From: Flavobacterium sp.
GTDB taxonomy: Bacteria; Bacteroidota; Bacteroidia; Flavobacteriales; Flavobacteriaceae
NCBI GenBank assembly: GCA_029946065.1
Contig: JAQSDU010000020.1
Location: 1 to 64,000, forward strand
DNA length: 64,000 nt
Reading direction: 5' to 3'
Numbering within the stretch: the stretch's first letter is position 1; each line of letters begins with the position of its first letter. Shown piece by piece: positions 34,901-44,567 of the stretch. A program made the translations under genes and the position numbers. The notes beneath the pieces were generated by a model. That model had not been told where the DNA came from and did no database searches. It saw only the letters and a list, made by a program, of their open reading frames with translations.

Positions 34901-35046
34901 CCTGTTCCGACTATTAGTGTTCTGGATAACCGGTCCTGGTCTTCAAAATAATCTATAAACTCATTCAATTGCCCTTCGGTTAACGCCTGGTTTACGTTGA
35001 ACTTCCTGTACTGGGTAGTTATATTGTCTAATTTTTTAGTGTTCAT
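31909..35046 (-). CDS. Large CIS protein with PKD and von Willebrand A domains (candidate fibre)
   Basis: A 1045-aa protein from MNTKKLDNITTQYRKF; this start aligns with the paralogue, and the longer frame from 35079 would overlap the upstream gene. The N-terminal 600 residues share blocks with the 768-aa protein. A PKD domain follows (PADLNDLTYYWNFDDGKTST), then a C-terminal von Willebrand A-like domain with the metal-ion motif FDASGSMAT (DxSxS). Such domains bind ligands through a divalent cation, so surface or receptor binding is a reasonable inference. It begins 13 nt past the baseplate gene. Confidence 0.65.
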   Translation of the reverse strand: MNTKKLDNITTQYRKFNVNQALTEGQLNEFIDYFEDQDRLSRTLIVGTGLACGFKTSSAAAVLAPIKKAAALGKATVDEDIIAELPQQDNFDSVSITQGVAITTDGDLITLRRPVGEDLEVVVNFPSEKYRYYRKFNNPREYSFFTNAQYPIVELLTQDQYDLLMEDVEDGEDSGMLQIDYDELGDKTLILYLDTYSNEGSPCQDADCLSQGAEQVANLMVLMATTADAERMAEQDSIYQFHKGYETLQLPDIEVKRVIPDATINTAGKLKTSFQNAVTDNNAVSNLSTGFTKITTKFGITATYPGYGSLGTKLNSILNPMPTNATDFQYRYDFLKDLVDTYNEIKELIFSLKAECCPKINSFPKHILLGKVGTTSGVGDDNGFRHDFYNSPANTTDDDNYEMAVSLINRFIQKVKGFRTFTGPIVVTPSVMGEHLGQGAIPFYYDVNATLLQKWNYIKTKSGRSGYNLSYHKANLANVPFVQNPLLYNLNDFNFYLTEGHIGLPYKTALQNYNDLRAQFNLDFDVFAIVLDKSGVNGGTTPTTSSPAETVVSIKKLREQLLGISSDISKQSASGETLQVISDLDNQLRLLNGVSYAASETGVSVLKQSAKEDDVVSELLSDFIDRIKGIEHLGGVRRGGSLLLFYVSEQDNKVIADFSLPYLCCSKKDPVFLVLPASHLCENDAEIPMTIIPLDGEVKAFVNGTAITGAIRQSGGQNLFNPGAVPANYHGQAINFTVNDDPVDSKITVHTQPNVNISVGEVVYGEDTTHPTATIEFTVTGNSPADLNDLTYYWNFDDGKTSTGTDTVVTHIYNLVAGEEDVYTPVLTVTNANGCSTQYTVPPITLKLIINKNTKIRIYFDASGSMATTLAPLQVMKSNTLKSRLLPLYGNDEQAYNANVQVISYTDERTFNVLNLLGDTPTGNVIALVFQDEADSVYHNRNFTTPTASFNADIAAFRARLANKFGTNNPNYYRGVVFQVQGDEVYANFLKAVENGTGNYNSVHGLSDRNEVIFRYNLDDGNTTTPNYYLDKIVLALQSLGYNIP

Positions 35047-35059
35047 TGTATTAATATTT

Positions 35060-37897
35060 TTATATGTTTGATTGTCCAAGTATTATTTTTCCGTCCAGGC
35101 TGTCGTTATTGTCGGCCGCACAGTCTAAAAGTTTTCCCGGTGGGTAAATATTATTGAGAAACTCCATCGCGTCGAGAAGCTTTTGCGTACTGTTGTTTAA
35201 AGTGGTTTTGTCGCTGGCCTTATCATAAAGGAATTTTTTAAATGCCGTTTCAAACCCTGCCAGATCATTTTGGCCTGTTTTGCTGCGTCTGTTGCCAACC
35301 CAGCAGATTTTTGCCAATACATGCGCCGGGAGCTCCTGCCTGATAAGGGTTTCTGCAAAATTCCGGTAATCCTGATCTTCATTTCGGAGCGTATAACCCG
35401 GAAGCACGATGCTTACGCGGTAGGAATAAGGGTCATAAACATCTATCTCACATCCGTCCTCACAAGTTTCCATAAGTGCAATCGGACTTTGCCCGGGTTC
35501 AAGGTCATCTTTGACAAGAATATCGGATGCTATATTCTTTCCGAGAATCAATTCCTCAGGATGTACCAAAAAAGAAGCATCAATTGCCATACAGCCGATA
35601 CCGCCGTCTTTAAGTTGGTAATCCTTGAAAGTCGGTTTAAGCAACATGTGCTCCACCAGAAAAATTCCTTCTTCAGTAAAACCATATTTAAAATACTTGA
35701 CAGTCTCGGTGATGGCGTCTTTTAAATCTTTTATCAAATTATAAGGCGCAGTCCTTTTGTGTGTTGCGATAACGTTTTTGTCGACGGTATCATCTATGAC
35801 ATCAAAATAATAATGGCCTCCTGATGAGAAACGAGCGATCATATTGCCAATCTGTTTCCCGTCGTTATTCTGTAAATATTCGGTAGTCAGTGCATTAAGC
35901 TCGTTTTCGAGTTCTTCCTCGTCGATCTGTATGATTTGGAACACTGCCTGGTGCATGACCCTGGTAGCAAGATATTCCATCGGTTGCCCAGCTATAGATG
36001 ATAAGACGATGCTTGTATTGTCTGCGCCTTTGATTTTCCAGGTATGGCTTGCACTGCTTCCGGTTCCGGTCTGTGTAATCACGACAGGTGAGTCTGATAC
36101 GTTCCTATGGTTGTAGTTTTTCATTCCGAGCAGGCGCGCGATTCTTTTTTGTACACCCGAAACATTATTGGTGCTCCATGGATTTGACGTATCCGGAATT
36201 GTATAGTCGTATCCTAATCCCCTGTCAAGGCTTAAAGAAGCATATCCGTTCAAAAAGGCTTGTTTGTTTTCGAGCACAATCTCATCGGTGGCATTGCCAT
36301 AAATCGACTTCATCAAAAATGTATAATCGCTGAAGGTTTCGGCGAAACGCGAGATGAGGTGGTCAAGAATTTCATTTCTTCGTTCTACGCTATTGTCTAA
36401 TTCGCGGTATAAAGTATCGGTAAGAATATCATTATCCTGAGTATTATAGTTTTTAATCAGTTCATTAAAACCTTCGATACCTTTAAGCGCCTGGGTGAAA
36501 TAGGTTCTTTTGAGGGTGCTATTAACACTTAGTTGTTCTTTAACCATATCGAGGTGCTTGAAATAACCGGCCAATACCTGATCAAAAAACAGTAGATAAG
36601 CTTTTAATTGCTTGGCAAGGTTTTGTCTTTCTGGAGTAATATTTCCGATGATGCCCGATGTACCTACGCCGTAAGTATCTGGAAATTCATTCAATATACT
36701 TTTGTAGTTACCGAGGTCATAAGCGGTACCTGTAGGCGTGCTTAAAACGTTATCTCTGCTTGCATCACTTCGGGCAATATCTTCTTCTGCCTTGATTTGC
36801 AATAGGTAGGTATCTACTTTATTTTTATCGATGTTCAACGGGAGCGAACCTTTGTTATAACTAAATGAGCTCAGGTCACATAGTTCCGGTTTTTTTCCTT
36901 CCGGAATACAGATTAGCCAATCGTCAGCCTTTTTGATGACCTGGCCGCAGTCTGACATAGATATTTCCTTGATTTCCTGAACACCGTCGATGTTCATGAT
37001 TTCCCTGATGATATCGGAAAGACGTACTTCTCTCCTGAGCTGGCTATTTTTAAGCTCGGTAGTGTCAATGAAGCCATTTTCTAAAATTGGCCCGTCAAAT
37101 ACCTGGTCGGTCGTATAACCTTTATCCAGCATTTGCTTTAGCGAATAAAAATGAATTTCGGGTGCGAGGTAATTCTTGATGGCTTTCAATACTTTGGCAT
37201 GCACCAGTTCCTCATCGGCCTTGTTGGTCACTGCGATGCGTGCACAGACAGCGATTGGCTGCGTACCAATTTTTTTGATATCTACCAGGTCTTCGCAAAG
37301 ATTCCTGTTGCTGTGATAGCGTTTCAGGATGGCCGACTTTATGTTTGACTCATCGCAAGCTTCGGGATCATTTTCGCCAACATTTTCTGAATAGTCAACA
37401 TAAAGATCATAAAGGCCTTTAAGGTCAAAGCTTTTCTTCTTAGCGGTACCGGGAACGGCAGCTTCGGTCAGATAAAGTTTTCCTGAGGTACAGTCAACAA
37501 AAACAGGCTCTTTTCGCGGAAGCAACCAGCAATTGTTAAGCGCCTTTTCTGAGCCGGAACTGATATCGATAAATAGTTTTCTATAATCAAGTTCGTTCAA
37601 AGGCCTTGATGGCAAAATTTCATGTGCTTTTATAAATTGCTTGTCGATGTTTTTTTCTTCATCATTTGAAGCCAGGATATCTTCCATATCAAGATTCATC
37701 CTCATGCCAAGATCGGTAATGGCATAGCTTAAAACCTCTAAAGTGGTGATGCCTGGATCGTGGGAGTTGTAATCGGTCCAGAGTTTTCCTCCAAGCTTTT
37801 CAATATACTCAATACCTGTTTTGCGCAGAAAACTAAAATCAGACTGATCTTTGGCCTCGACATTTTTAGGTATGCTAACGTGTTTATTTTCTGACAT
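35060..37897 (-). CDS. Baseplate wedge-type protein (Afp11/Pvc11-like)
   Basis: A 945-aa protein. Near residue 40, LWTDYNSHDPGITTLEVLSY followed by AITDLG is the signature of the large baseplate proteins of R-type and extracellular CIS particles. Its C-terminal region has FLVEHMLLKPTFKDYQLKD and SYRVSIVLPGYTLRNEDQDY, also typical. It is paired with the baseplate-J-like gene 27 bp upstream. Together they should form the wedge ring linking spike to sheath. Confidence 0.78.
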   Translation of the reverse strand: MSENKHVSIPKNVEAKDQSDFSFLRKTGIEYIEKLGGKLWTDYNSHDPGITTLEVLSYAITDLGMRMNLDMEDILASNDEEKNIDKQFIKAHEILPSRPLNELDYRKLFIDISSGSEKALNNCWLLPRKEPVFVDCTSGKLYLTEAAVPGTAKKKSFDLKGLYDLYVDYSENVGENDPEACDESNIKSAILKRYHSNRNLCEDLVDIKKIGTQPIAVCARIAVTNKADEELVHAKVLKAIKNYLAPEIHFYSLKQMLDKGYTTDQVFDGPILENGFIDTTELKNSQLRREVRLSDIIREIMNIDGVQEIKEISMSDCGQVIKKADDWLICIPEGKKPELCDLSSFSYNKGSLPLNIDKNKVDTYLLQIKAEEDIARSDASRDNVLSTPTGTAYDLGNYKSILNEFPDTYGVGTSGIIGNITPERQNLAKQLKAYLLFFDQVLAGYFKHLDMVKEQLSVNSTLKRTYFTQALKGIEGFNELIKNYNTQDNDILTDTLYRELDNSVERRNEILDHLISRFAETFSDYTFLMKSIYGNATDEIVLENKQAFLNGYASLSLDRGLGYDYTIPDTSNPWSTNNVSGVQKRIARLLGMKNYNHRNVSDSPVVITQTGTGSSASHTWKIKGADNTSIVLSSIAGQPMEYLATRVMHQAVFQIIQIDEEELENELNALTTEYLQNNDGKQIGNMIARFSSGGHYYFDVIDDTVDKNVIATHKRTAPYNLIKDLKDAITETVKYFKYGFTEEGIFLVEHMLLKPTFKDYQLKDGGIGCMAIDASFLVHPEELILGKNIASDILVKDDLEPGQSPIALMETCEDGCEIDVYDPYSYRVSIVLPGYTLRNEDQDYRNFAETLIRQELPAHVLAKICWVGNRRSKTGQNDLAGFETAFKKFLYDKASDKTTLNNSTQKLLDAMEFLNNIYPPGKLLDCAADNNDSLDGKIILGQSNI

Positions 37898-37924
37898 ACT
37901 ATGTGTTTTTATCTTGTTTGGTTT

Positions 37925-40900
37925 TTAAATACATATTTGCGCTGCAATAGCGATATCGTGCTGTTTTGCCGATACCAGTATTGACTTCGGTTCTACTTCG
38001 ATTAAATATTTTTCCTGCAGTACATTGTTTACATATATCTTCAGATTGTCTATGTAATCAACATAATGGAGCCGCTCTAAGTAGTTAACAAGCTGATTAA
38101 CATTTAGCTTAACATCAAAAATTATGTCTTTGGTATTTGCAAAAGCCCACGGCGAGATATACTTCTTAATGTCCTCGTCGAGCTGTTTGGAGTAAAATGT
38201 CTTGTCGAATTGACTAAAGAATTGCACCTCCGTTGCCACTTTTACTTCAACATAGTTCGGATTGATTACCTGTGCCTTAACATGCATCGTGTTTAGTTCG
38301 TTTATAAAAGCACTGATATTATTAAGAGTTGACCTGCTTACGCGCGGTTGGTAAATGTCGAATGCATTTCTGTTTGTCGTGTCAGGCACTACCATCAAAG
38401 TCACATTGCCCGGGGTCATATAAGATTTTTCAGAGGTGTGGTTTAAGCATTTTACCTTAAATACCTCAGGGAATTCCTGCAGGATAAGCTGCTCATAATC
38501 CCATTGTGATATGGCCCTGTACTTATGCCTTAAACGTTCGCTGATGCGTCTGTAAAATTCGGGATCTGTTTCCTGATACGTTCCGCCAAAAGCATTATAG
38601 GGCTGGCTCACCGATTTTATCTGGGCGACCCTTGTAACGAGCTTGTCTATGTTACCTGCAGGCAGGCCGTCTTTAAGATGCGATAATTCGTTACCCGAAT
38701 CATCAAATGTTGCCAGTACGGCCTGGGTATAAAGCCCCTGGATTTTACAAACAGCGTCATATCTTTTTCCGGATACTGCCCGGACCCACACCAGTTCATT
38801 TGGTAATCTCGTGTAGGAGGTGTTCAGGTCTTTTGGGATCATAAATTGCAGGATGCCCGATTCAAGTAAATTTTTTGTGTCATTGGACACGATGTATTTG
38901 GATAGATCAGTCCATTGGTTGCCGGAAAGGATGCTCCATTGGATTTTTTCGGTATCCTTGAATGTTTCCGCCAAAGGATTTTCGCTTCCTTCGAGCACTT
39001 TGGCCAGTAAGGAAATAGTTTGTCCCTTCAATGCATTTAAACCGATATATAATTCGCCGCCTGCATGGTGTACGGGTACGATATTATAATCGTCGATTTC
39101 TTTTTTATACTGCCCGAAAACATCTTCAAGAAACAATTGCACTTCACTGTTCTCTGTAACCGTTCCCGGTTTTGAGCTGTTTTGGCTGGTGTAGGCGCTT
39201 CCTGTTGCGGTATAATTTAATACGAGATCCTCTGCAAAAGGGATATACGGTTCGTTCGGAATTGGTTTGTCTTCGCTACCGGTAGCGGTGTTGGTCAATG
39301 CCAGCGTATATATTTTAGGATATACATCCTGCAGGGCCGATTTCTTCAACGTCAGCCTGATAGCCTCGGCAGTACCCGAATTGCCTCCGCTGTTGGTTAC
39401 AGAAAATTTGAGTCGGTATTTATCATTGGCGAGTTTTTGGAATAAGACAATATCATGTTCTTTGTCAATCCATTTTTCGTTATCAAGAAGCGCTGCGTCG
39501 ACCTTGAAGTAATTGTCGTCAGTTACTACAGAAGTGTTCGCTGAGTTGAAGGTCTTTTTAGTAATATTATTGTCCGGCTCAAAAGTATAAGCACTGTAAT
39601 AATCTTTTATAGAAGCAGGCGCATTCTTCCAGTTAAGGACAATTTCTGCGGTATCCCATTTTTTATCAAACATTTCAGGATATTTCACATAAAAATTGGA
39701 GCCTTTTACTGGCTGCGCGGTAAATGGGAAAAAAGGTTTTTCTGAATTTAATTTGCTGCCGTCGTTTTCTATTACAGCCGATTTTATGCCTTTTACATCA
39801 ACCAATATGCTAATGTCGCTGACGTCATTTTCTGATAGCGCATCATATAGGTCGTATTGTTTAAGGATAAATCTCGCTAAAGGCTGGCTGGTTTCAAATT
39901 GTGCTCCCAGTAGGGCTTTATTGTAATTTACGACAGCCGGAAAATCTTCTCTTAAAATAAATTTGAGCGTAAGTTGGTTGGTTGATGTTTTCACGCATTC
40001 TGAAATATGGGCGGTCAGCCACTCTTTGGCTCCGCTTAACAGCAATTCAAAATTGTTTGCAATAACTATTTCCGACAGACGGTTTAATTTTGGCGAGAAT
40101 TTGTTTTTAAAGGTGATGGTAACTGAAACCGTTCTTTCGCCTTCTTTTAAATTGAACAACGGCGAAGCGATTGAAAACCCAAATTTTGCGTCTTCAAGAG
40201 CTTTGTAATTCAATTTGCTGACTTCATCTGAATTATATCCGAAAGGCCACCAATAGTTGCCATTTTCAGGAAGTTTTTCTTTCAATCCATCGAGCGTGTC
40301 AGCCTTGCGAGCCATTTTCAGTTCGCTGGTTACGGGGTCATTTAAGAAACTTTTGACCTCCATAACTTTTGCCTGATTGGCTACAAACTCTTTGTCGGTT
40401 TTAAAGACAAGTTTTTTGCCATTTAGGTCTTTTTTGGCATCTAGTAAAGTGTCTTGCGGAATTTTTTCCTGAACGGCTTTTTTGGCCAATTCAAAAATCA
40501 CATAAGCTTTATCTGCTTTTGCCTCTTGCTTTTCGATCTGAAGGATTTTTTTATAATAGAAGTCCAGGTGCTCTTTCGTCAGGTCGTTGAAATCCTTTTT
40601 GGAAAAATCCAATAGTTGTATGAAACAAACAAATAATGTCAGGTGTGGCGTTAAGCTTCCGTCTTGTTCAAATTGTGCGATAAGCGCTGTAACCTGCTTT
40701 TTTAATTCTTTATATTCAAGGCTTTCCCTGCGCGGAATGGTATAATCATCTGCGCCCAGAAAAAAACTTTCCCAGGTTTCCTGTTGTACCTGATCATTAC
40801 TATCTTTCTGAAAATATTTCACATGCCTGGCAAAGTTGTTTGCAAATAATAACCAATCAAACAAGTCGAAATCGTGTAATTCAAGCTTGGTCGGATCTAG

Positions 40901-40969
40901 TTCTGCTAAAAAGCGCTGCATTTGTGATTTTCCCTCACGATAATGCGAAAATGTATCTATTTTTTTCAT
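37925..40969 (-). CDS. Baseplate J-like protein (Afp12/Pvc12-like)
   Basis: A 1014-aa protein. The region near residues 800-900 (GGTYQETDPEFYRRISERLR, HKYRAISQWDYEQLIL) is the conserved baseplate J/gp47-type core of contractile injection systems, followed by VKCLNHTSEKSYMTPGNVTL. The N-terminal half is a large variable beta-rich domain. Position between gp25 and the wedge gene matches Afp/PVC order. Confidence 0.8.
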   Translation of the reverse strand: MKKIDTFSHYREGKSQMQRFLAELDPTKLELHDFDLFDWLLFANNFARHVKYFQKDSNDQVQQETWESFFLGADDYTIPRRESLEYKELKKQVTALIAQFEQDGSLTPHLTLFVCFIQLLDFSKKDFNDLTKEHLDFYYKKILQIEKQEAKADKAYVIFELAKKAVQEKIPQDTLLDAKKDLNGKKLVFKTDKEFVANQAKVMEVKSFLNDPVTSELKMARKADTLDGLKEKLPENGNYWWPFGYNSDEVSKLNYKALEDAKFGFSIASPLFNLKEGERTVSVTITFKNKFSPKLNRLSEIVIANNFELLLSGAKEWLTAHISECVKTSTNQLTLKFILREDFPAVVNYNKALLGAQFETSQPLARFILKQYDLYDALSENDVSDISILVDVKGIKSAVIENDGSKLNSEKPFFPFTAQPVKGSNFYVKYPEMFDKKWDTAEIVLNWKNAPASIKDYYSAYTFEPDNNITKKTFNSANTSVVTDDNYFKVDAALLDNEKWIDKEHDIVLFQKLANDKYRLKFSVTNSGGNSGTAEAIRLTLKKSALQDVYPKIYTLALTNTATGSEDKPIPNEPYIPFAEDLVLNYTATGSAYTSQNSSKPGTVTENSEVQLFLEDVFGQYKKEIDDYNIVPVHHAGGELYIGLNALKGQTISLLAKVLEGSENPLAETFKDTEKIQWSILSGNQWTDLSKYIVSNDTKNLLESGILQFMIPKDLNTSYTRLPNELVWVRAVSGKRYDAVCKIQGLYTQAVLATFDDSGNELSHLKDGLPAGNIDKLVTRVAQIKSVSQPYNAFGGTYQETDPEFYRRISERLRHKYRAISQWDYEQLILQEFPEVFKVKCLNHTSEKSYMTPGNVTLMVVPDTTNRNAFDIYQPRVSRSTLNNISAFINELNTMHVKAQVINPNYVEVKVATEVQFFSQFDKTFYSKQLDEDIKKYISPWAFANTKDIIFDVKLNVNQLVNYLERLHYVDYIDNLKIYVNNVLQEKYLIEVEPKSILVSAKQHDIAIAAQICI

Positions 40970-41055
40970 TTGTTGTTTATATTTTTCTGTGGGTCAGATG
41001 CAATACCAGTACGATTATTGGGTAGTATTAATTTTGGTTACAGACAGTAAATCGG

Positions 41056-41466
41056 TTACTTATTTGTGGCTTCTTCTCTATAATAAGGAAAAACGATATT
41101 GCTTCTTGTATTAGTGTTTCTTACTTCGTAGTCCAGGCGTATTAAGATCTCTCCGCCAAGTTCTTCTGTTGTATCTATATCAATACTCAGAATATCTATC
41201 CTTGGCTCGTGGTATAAAATGGCTTTTTCAATGATGCCTTTCATCTGAGTGACCAGCGTAAGGTCAATAGGTTTGAAAAGCATTTCCTGCAGGTCGCACC
41301 CGTAATTGGGAAACATCACGCGTTCTCCGGGGCGTGTAGACAGTAGGATGTTAAGACTGTTATTGATGTCTTCTACATCGGTGGTCATCGCCACGACGCC
41401 TTCGGTTTTATTAAACTCAGGCGGGAAACTCCAGCCTATTCCTAAAAAATCTTGATCTATTTTCAT
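41056..41466 (-). CDS. gp25/GPW-like baseplate protein
   Basis: A 136-aa protein with FLGIGWSFPPEF, SLNILLSTRPGERVMFPNYG and CDLQEMLFKP, the hallmark of the gp25 family that nucleates sheath assembly on the baseplate (Afp9/Pvc9 equivalents). The RPGERVM motif is complete. It lies between PAAR and baseplate J genes as expected. Confidence 0.92.
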   Translation of the reverse strand: MKIDQDFLGIGWSFPPEFNKTEGVVAMTTDVEDINNSLNILLSTRPGERVMFPNYGCDLQEMLFKPIDLTLVTQMKGIIEKAILYHEPRIDILSIDIDTTEELGGEILIRLDYEVRNTNTRSNIVFPYYREEATNK

Positions 41467-41606
41467 GCTGTTGGTATTAGTTTAGTTGTGACATATCGCA
41501 TCGTTAACATGATGTATTTAAGTCGTATATCTTTTATCGATTTTCGGGTTGCTGTTATGTTATTTAGCACTGCGTTTGCTGCGACATTAAAGCTGCGTTT
41601 CGGGTA

Positions 41607-41903
41607 TTATCCTCCTATCAGAACAGTGGCTTCGCCTGCGCTTATTACGCCACCATGTGCGGTGGTATCTCCTTGTCTTGCGGCTGGTTTTCCGCCTATC
41701 ATTACGCTCGAGGATCCTGCTGCGATGGTGTCGGGCGGGCCGGTACATACTGCTTTATCGCCAACCCTTGCCGCCGGCATTCCGCCAATGAGAACGGTAG
41801 GTTCTCCTGCCGGTAATATGGGACCGCCTACATGGGGCGTATTTCCGGTCACCATAGGGCAGGTGTGCATATCTGTGATTCTTGCCGCTGGTTTCATATT
41901 CAT
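41607..41903 (-). CDS. PAAR-domain spike tip protein
   Basis: A 98-aa protein made almost wholly of PAAR-type repeats: KPAARITDMHTCP, GEPTVLIGGMPAARVGDKAV, SSSVMIGGKPAARQGD. PAAR proteins cap the trimeric spike with a sharp metal-binding cone (Afp10-like). Gene directly after the VgrG-like spike. No extra effector domain is attached. Confidence 0.92.
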   Translation of the reverse strand: MNMKPAARITDMHTCPMVTGNTPHVGGPILPAGEPTVLIGGMPAARVGDKAVCTGPPDTIAAGSSSVMIGGKPAARQGDTTAHGGVISAGEATVLIGG

Positions 41904-41960
41904 TTAATTAGTAGGTTGTATATTTTAGTGAGAGCAAAAAGTGATGCTATTGGTGTATGA

Positions 41961-43706
41961 TTAATTAATTTTAACCTGCGACCCTTTTACTGTCGTTACT
42001 GCTCCCGATGAAATCTCGGCTCCCGAACTTCCTTCGGTTTTCAGTTGCGCACTGGCTTTGACATTTACATTTGTACCTTCGATGTTGACGTCTCCCGAGG
42101 CTTTAATTTTAATATCCCCGGCGCTTTCCATCGTAATCCCGTCACTGTTGAGCGTGATTACATTCGAATGGTCATCTTCAATCTTAATGATATCGGCATC
42201 TTCATCCAGCGTTATTTTTTTACCCGCAGGGGTTTCAAGCGTATAGGAGATTTTATCATCGTTGAAAATCATCTTCATTTCGCTTCGCGTCACAAATCCC
42301 TTTTCATTATTATCATCTGAGGCTGTTATCGGAGCCGGTTTGGTGCTGCTGTTGAGCATGCCCAGGATGATGGCATCGTTCGGATCGTCATTGACAAAAC
42401 CGATGATTACTTCATCGCCAATCTCAGGCCTGAAAAACGACCCGCGGTTTTCCCCCGCATCGAGTGTGGCGATACGCGCCCAGATGCCTTCTTCTTCTGC
42501 ATTGATTATGGGCAGCTGCACTAATATCCTGTCTTCGCCATCTGGGTCTGATTCCAGTTGCGAAACGATTCCTACCTGCAGGCCGCTTATTGCCGGATTG
42601 ATTCCTGAACCGGGCATATCGCTGATATCATAAGTTTCTGAAAACCATTTTGGCGAGAGCCCGAATTGTGCATCAACCAACCAGTTGCCATTGCCAATCT
42701 CATGGCGTACCCCGGTGATGTAAATCTTACCGTTAAAACGGTCCCCTACACCCTGGAGGGCCAATAAAACACCTGGTTTGACTGATGGAATGCCTTGAAA
42801 CTGTACTCTTCCCTGCGTTTTTGCGAGTTGCTGAAAAGTTGCTTTTGCATTGCCCCAATCCTGCAATGCAGCCTGGGTGAGGTTACCACCATGCCTGAGT
42901 TCGAGATCTTCAATGCCGAAAACGCCAGCCAGATCGTCTGGCGAAAGATTACCGTTAAGGCTGATTGCCGGATCCTGCGCTTCAGATACTATTAGTTCCT
43001 GATCGGTATAACTCCACGATGTTGAGGTAATCTTACTGAACTGGTCCCTTGCATCTATTTCTCCGTCAAATTCATGAACAGATGACCCGAATGCAACTGT
43101 TTCTACCGGTTCTCCGCTGAATACAGGTTTTGCGACCTTTACGGTTCCGTCATCTACAAAACAAAGCTGGCCGTTGGCCTGTGCACGGGTTACCATGAAA
43201 TCCCAGTCTGAAATTCTGTATTGTATGAGTTCCGGGTGCGTATTTGAGGTACTCTCCACATCCGCGGTAGCACCACTATTGCCAATCAGTTCCTGGATAA
43301 TATCGCTGTCTGTACTTTCGTAGAAGTATTTGCTTTTCCTGCCCAGGGTCATCTTGACTGCCTTGTCCTTGCACTCGATTATGAGGTAAGATGCACCATT
43401 GCGGATTTTAATACTGTGCTTAACAACGACTCCTTTAAAGATAGTCTCTTCTTCCATGTGGTACCCGGCAGTGATTTCAATCTCTTTGCCCGGAATTAAC
43501 AGTGCTTCATTGCTTAGTATAAAATCCTGTTCGGGCACACTGCCATCAAAGACAATGATTTGTGCACATGAAATCCTGTTTACTTCTTTTTCAACTATGA
43601 TATGTTTTATACCATATTTGCTGGGCAATTCTGTTCCGCCGGATAGCACCTTGAAGGTTACCAGATCTGGGTTTTTTGCTGTTTTTACGTATCCGCTGTT
43701 GTTCAT
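41961..43706 (-). CDS. VgrG/gp5-gp27-like central spike (Afp8/Pvc8-like)
   Basis: A 581-aa protein. The N-terminal half resembles the gp27-type hub. An OB-fold follows at about 380-450 (EEGIWARIATLDAGENRGSF, IGDEVIIGFVNDDPNDAI), then a C-terminal beta-helix with short hydrophobic periodicity (IKASGDVNIEGTNVNVKASA). It overlaps the operon logic: LysM protein 1 nt upstream, PAAR 57 bp downstream. No effector extension. Confidence 0.88.
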   Translation of the reverse strand: MNNSGYVKTAKNPDLVTFKVLSGGTELPSKYGIKHIIVEKEVNRISCAQIIVFDGSVPEQDFILSNEALLIPGKEIEITAGYHMEEETIFKGVVVKHSIKIRNGASYLIIECKDKAVKMTLGRKSKYFYESTDSDIIQELIGNSGATADVESTSNTHPELIQYRISDWDFMVTRAQANGQLCFVDDGTVKVAKPVFSGEPVETVAFGSSVHEFDGEIDARDQFSKITSTSWSYTDQELIVSEAQDPAISLNGNLSPDDLAGVFGIEDLELRHGGNLTQAALQDWGNAKATFQQLAKTQGRVQFQGIPSVKPGVLLALQGVGDRFNGKIYITGVRHEIGNGNWLVDAQFGLSPKWFSETYDISDMPGSGINPAISGLQVGIVSQLESDPDGEDRILVQLPIINAEEEGIWARIATLDAGENRGSFFRPEIGDEVIIGFVNDDPNDAIILGMLNSSTKPAPITASDDNNEKGFVTRSEMKMIFNDDKISYTLETPAGKKITLDEDADIIKIEDDHSNVITLNSDGITMESAGDIKIKASGDVNIEGTNVNVKASAQLKTEGSSGAEISSGAVTTVKGSQVKIN

Positions 43707-43707
43707 C

Positions 43708-44406
43708 TTATTGTGCTTTTTTGTCTAATGGGGGAAAGTAGATTAGGGATCCGGGTATTAATTGCCTGAAATTGATCAGCCCGTTGGCTTTGGCAACTTC
43801 GAGGTAATATTTCGAATCTCCATATATATTTTTTGTCATTTGCGTTAGTGTATCTCCATCTTTTACGAGTCTTTTATGCGTTAAATCAGGAGATCTCTTG
43901 TTGGCTTTTGCGGCAGCGAGATCTATATCGGTTGATCCTTGAAACTTGGCTTTAATAATACCCCTCAAAGGATAGCCTTCCGGAGAAAAAAGGGTAAAAT
44001 CTACCGAAAACTCAAGCATTACACCTTCAAATTTCAGTACGCCCCATTCTATTTCCAATTCGTAAGGCTTGTGTATTTGTCCATCATATTTGCCCGTTGT
44101 CTTCAAGAACTGGTCAAACTGTTCGGCAACTGTTGTTCTTTTAGAGGCTTTGCCGATTATTTTATTTACTAACGCGTTGCCCCTTGCGCCTTCGGTAACA
44201 CCGGTTCCGTCGAGCAGGAATTCTAAATCGAAAGCAGGAGAGGTTACCTTAACGAATTGCAGATTGCTCTCGGCGCTCCCGGGCGGTGATTTATCAATAT
44301 ATTCATTTTTATAGCTTAATGAATATTTGGTAGGATTGACAAGCGCCGTAAATTTTTCGCCATTTCCATCCTTTGCCTTGATGACTATTTTTTTTAATTC
44401 TGCCAT
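43708..44406 (-). CDS. LysM-containing tube/hub adaptor (Afp7/Pvc7-like)
   Basis: A 232-aa protein. The N-terminal domain starts MAELKKIVIKAKDGNGEKFT with the VNPTKYSLSYKN segment of CIS hub adaptors. The C-terminal LysM (about 180-225: KDGDTLTQMTKNIYGDSKYY, LIPGSLIYFPP) ends it. It connects the inner tube to the spike in related particles. Its ATG overlaps the TAA of the upstream DUF5908 gene (TAATG). Confidence 0.87.
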   Translation of the reverse strand: MAELKKIVIKAKDGNGEKFTALVNPTKYSLSYKNEYIDKSPPGSAESNLQFVKVTSPAFDLEFLLDGTGVTEGARGNALVNKIIGKASKRTTVAEQFDQFLKTTGKYDGQIHKPYELEIEWGVLKFEGVMLEFSVDFTLFSPEGYPLRGIIKAKFQGSTDIDLAAAKANKRSPDLTHKRLVKDGDTLTQMTKNIYGDSKYYLEVAKANGLINFRQLIPGSLIYFPPLDKKAQ

Positions 44407-44567
44407 TATCGTTCTTTTTTACGTTTTTCTATGTTCATCGCCTGCTCTATGCTTTCACCTACAGCCTTCATGATCGTGCTTTCGTCTGCTGATTTGGCAG
44501 TTGTCGTTTTTGATGCTTGTTCTTCAACATTGATCTTAATGTGAAGTTCTTTTATTTCTATTGGCAT
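44406..44567 (-). CDS. DUF5908 small CIS protein (Afp6/Pvc6-like)
   Basis: A 53-aa protein, ATG at 44567, TAA overlapping the next ATG. MPIEIKELHIKINVEEQASK is the conserved N-terminus of the DUF5908 family found in extracellular CIS loci, ending in a basic tail (NIEKRKKER). Its function is not known. It is easily missed because of its length. Confidence 0.82.
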   Translation of the reverse strand: MPIEIKELHIKINVEEQASKTTTAKSADESTIMKAVGESIEQAMNIEKRKKER

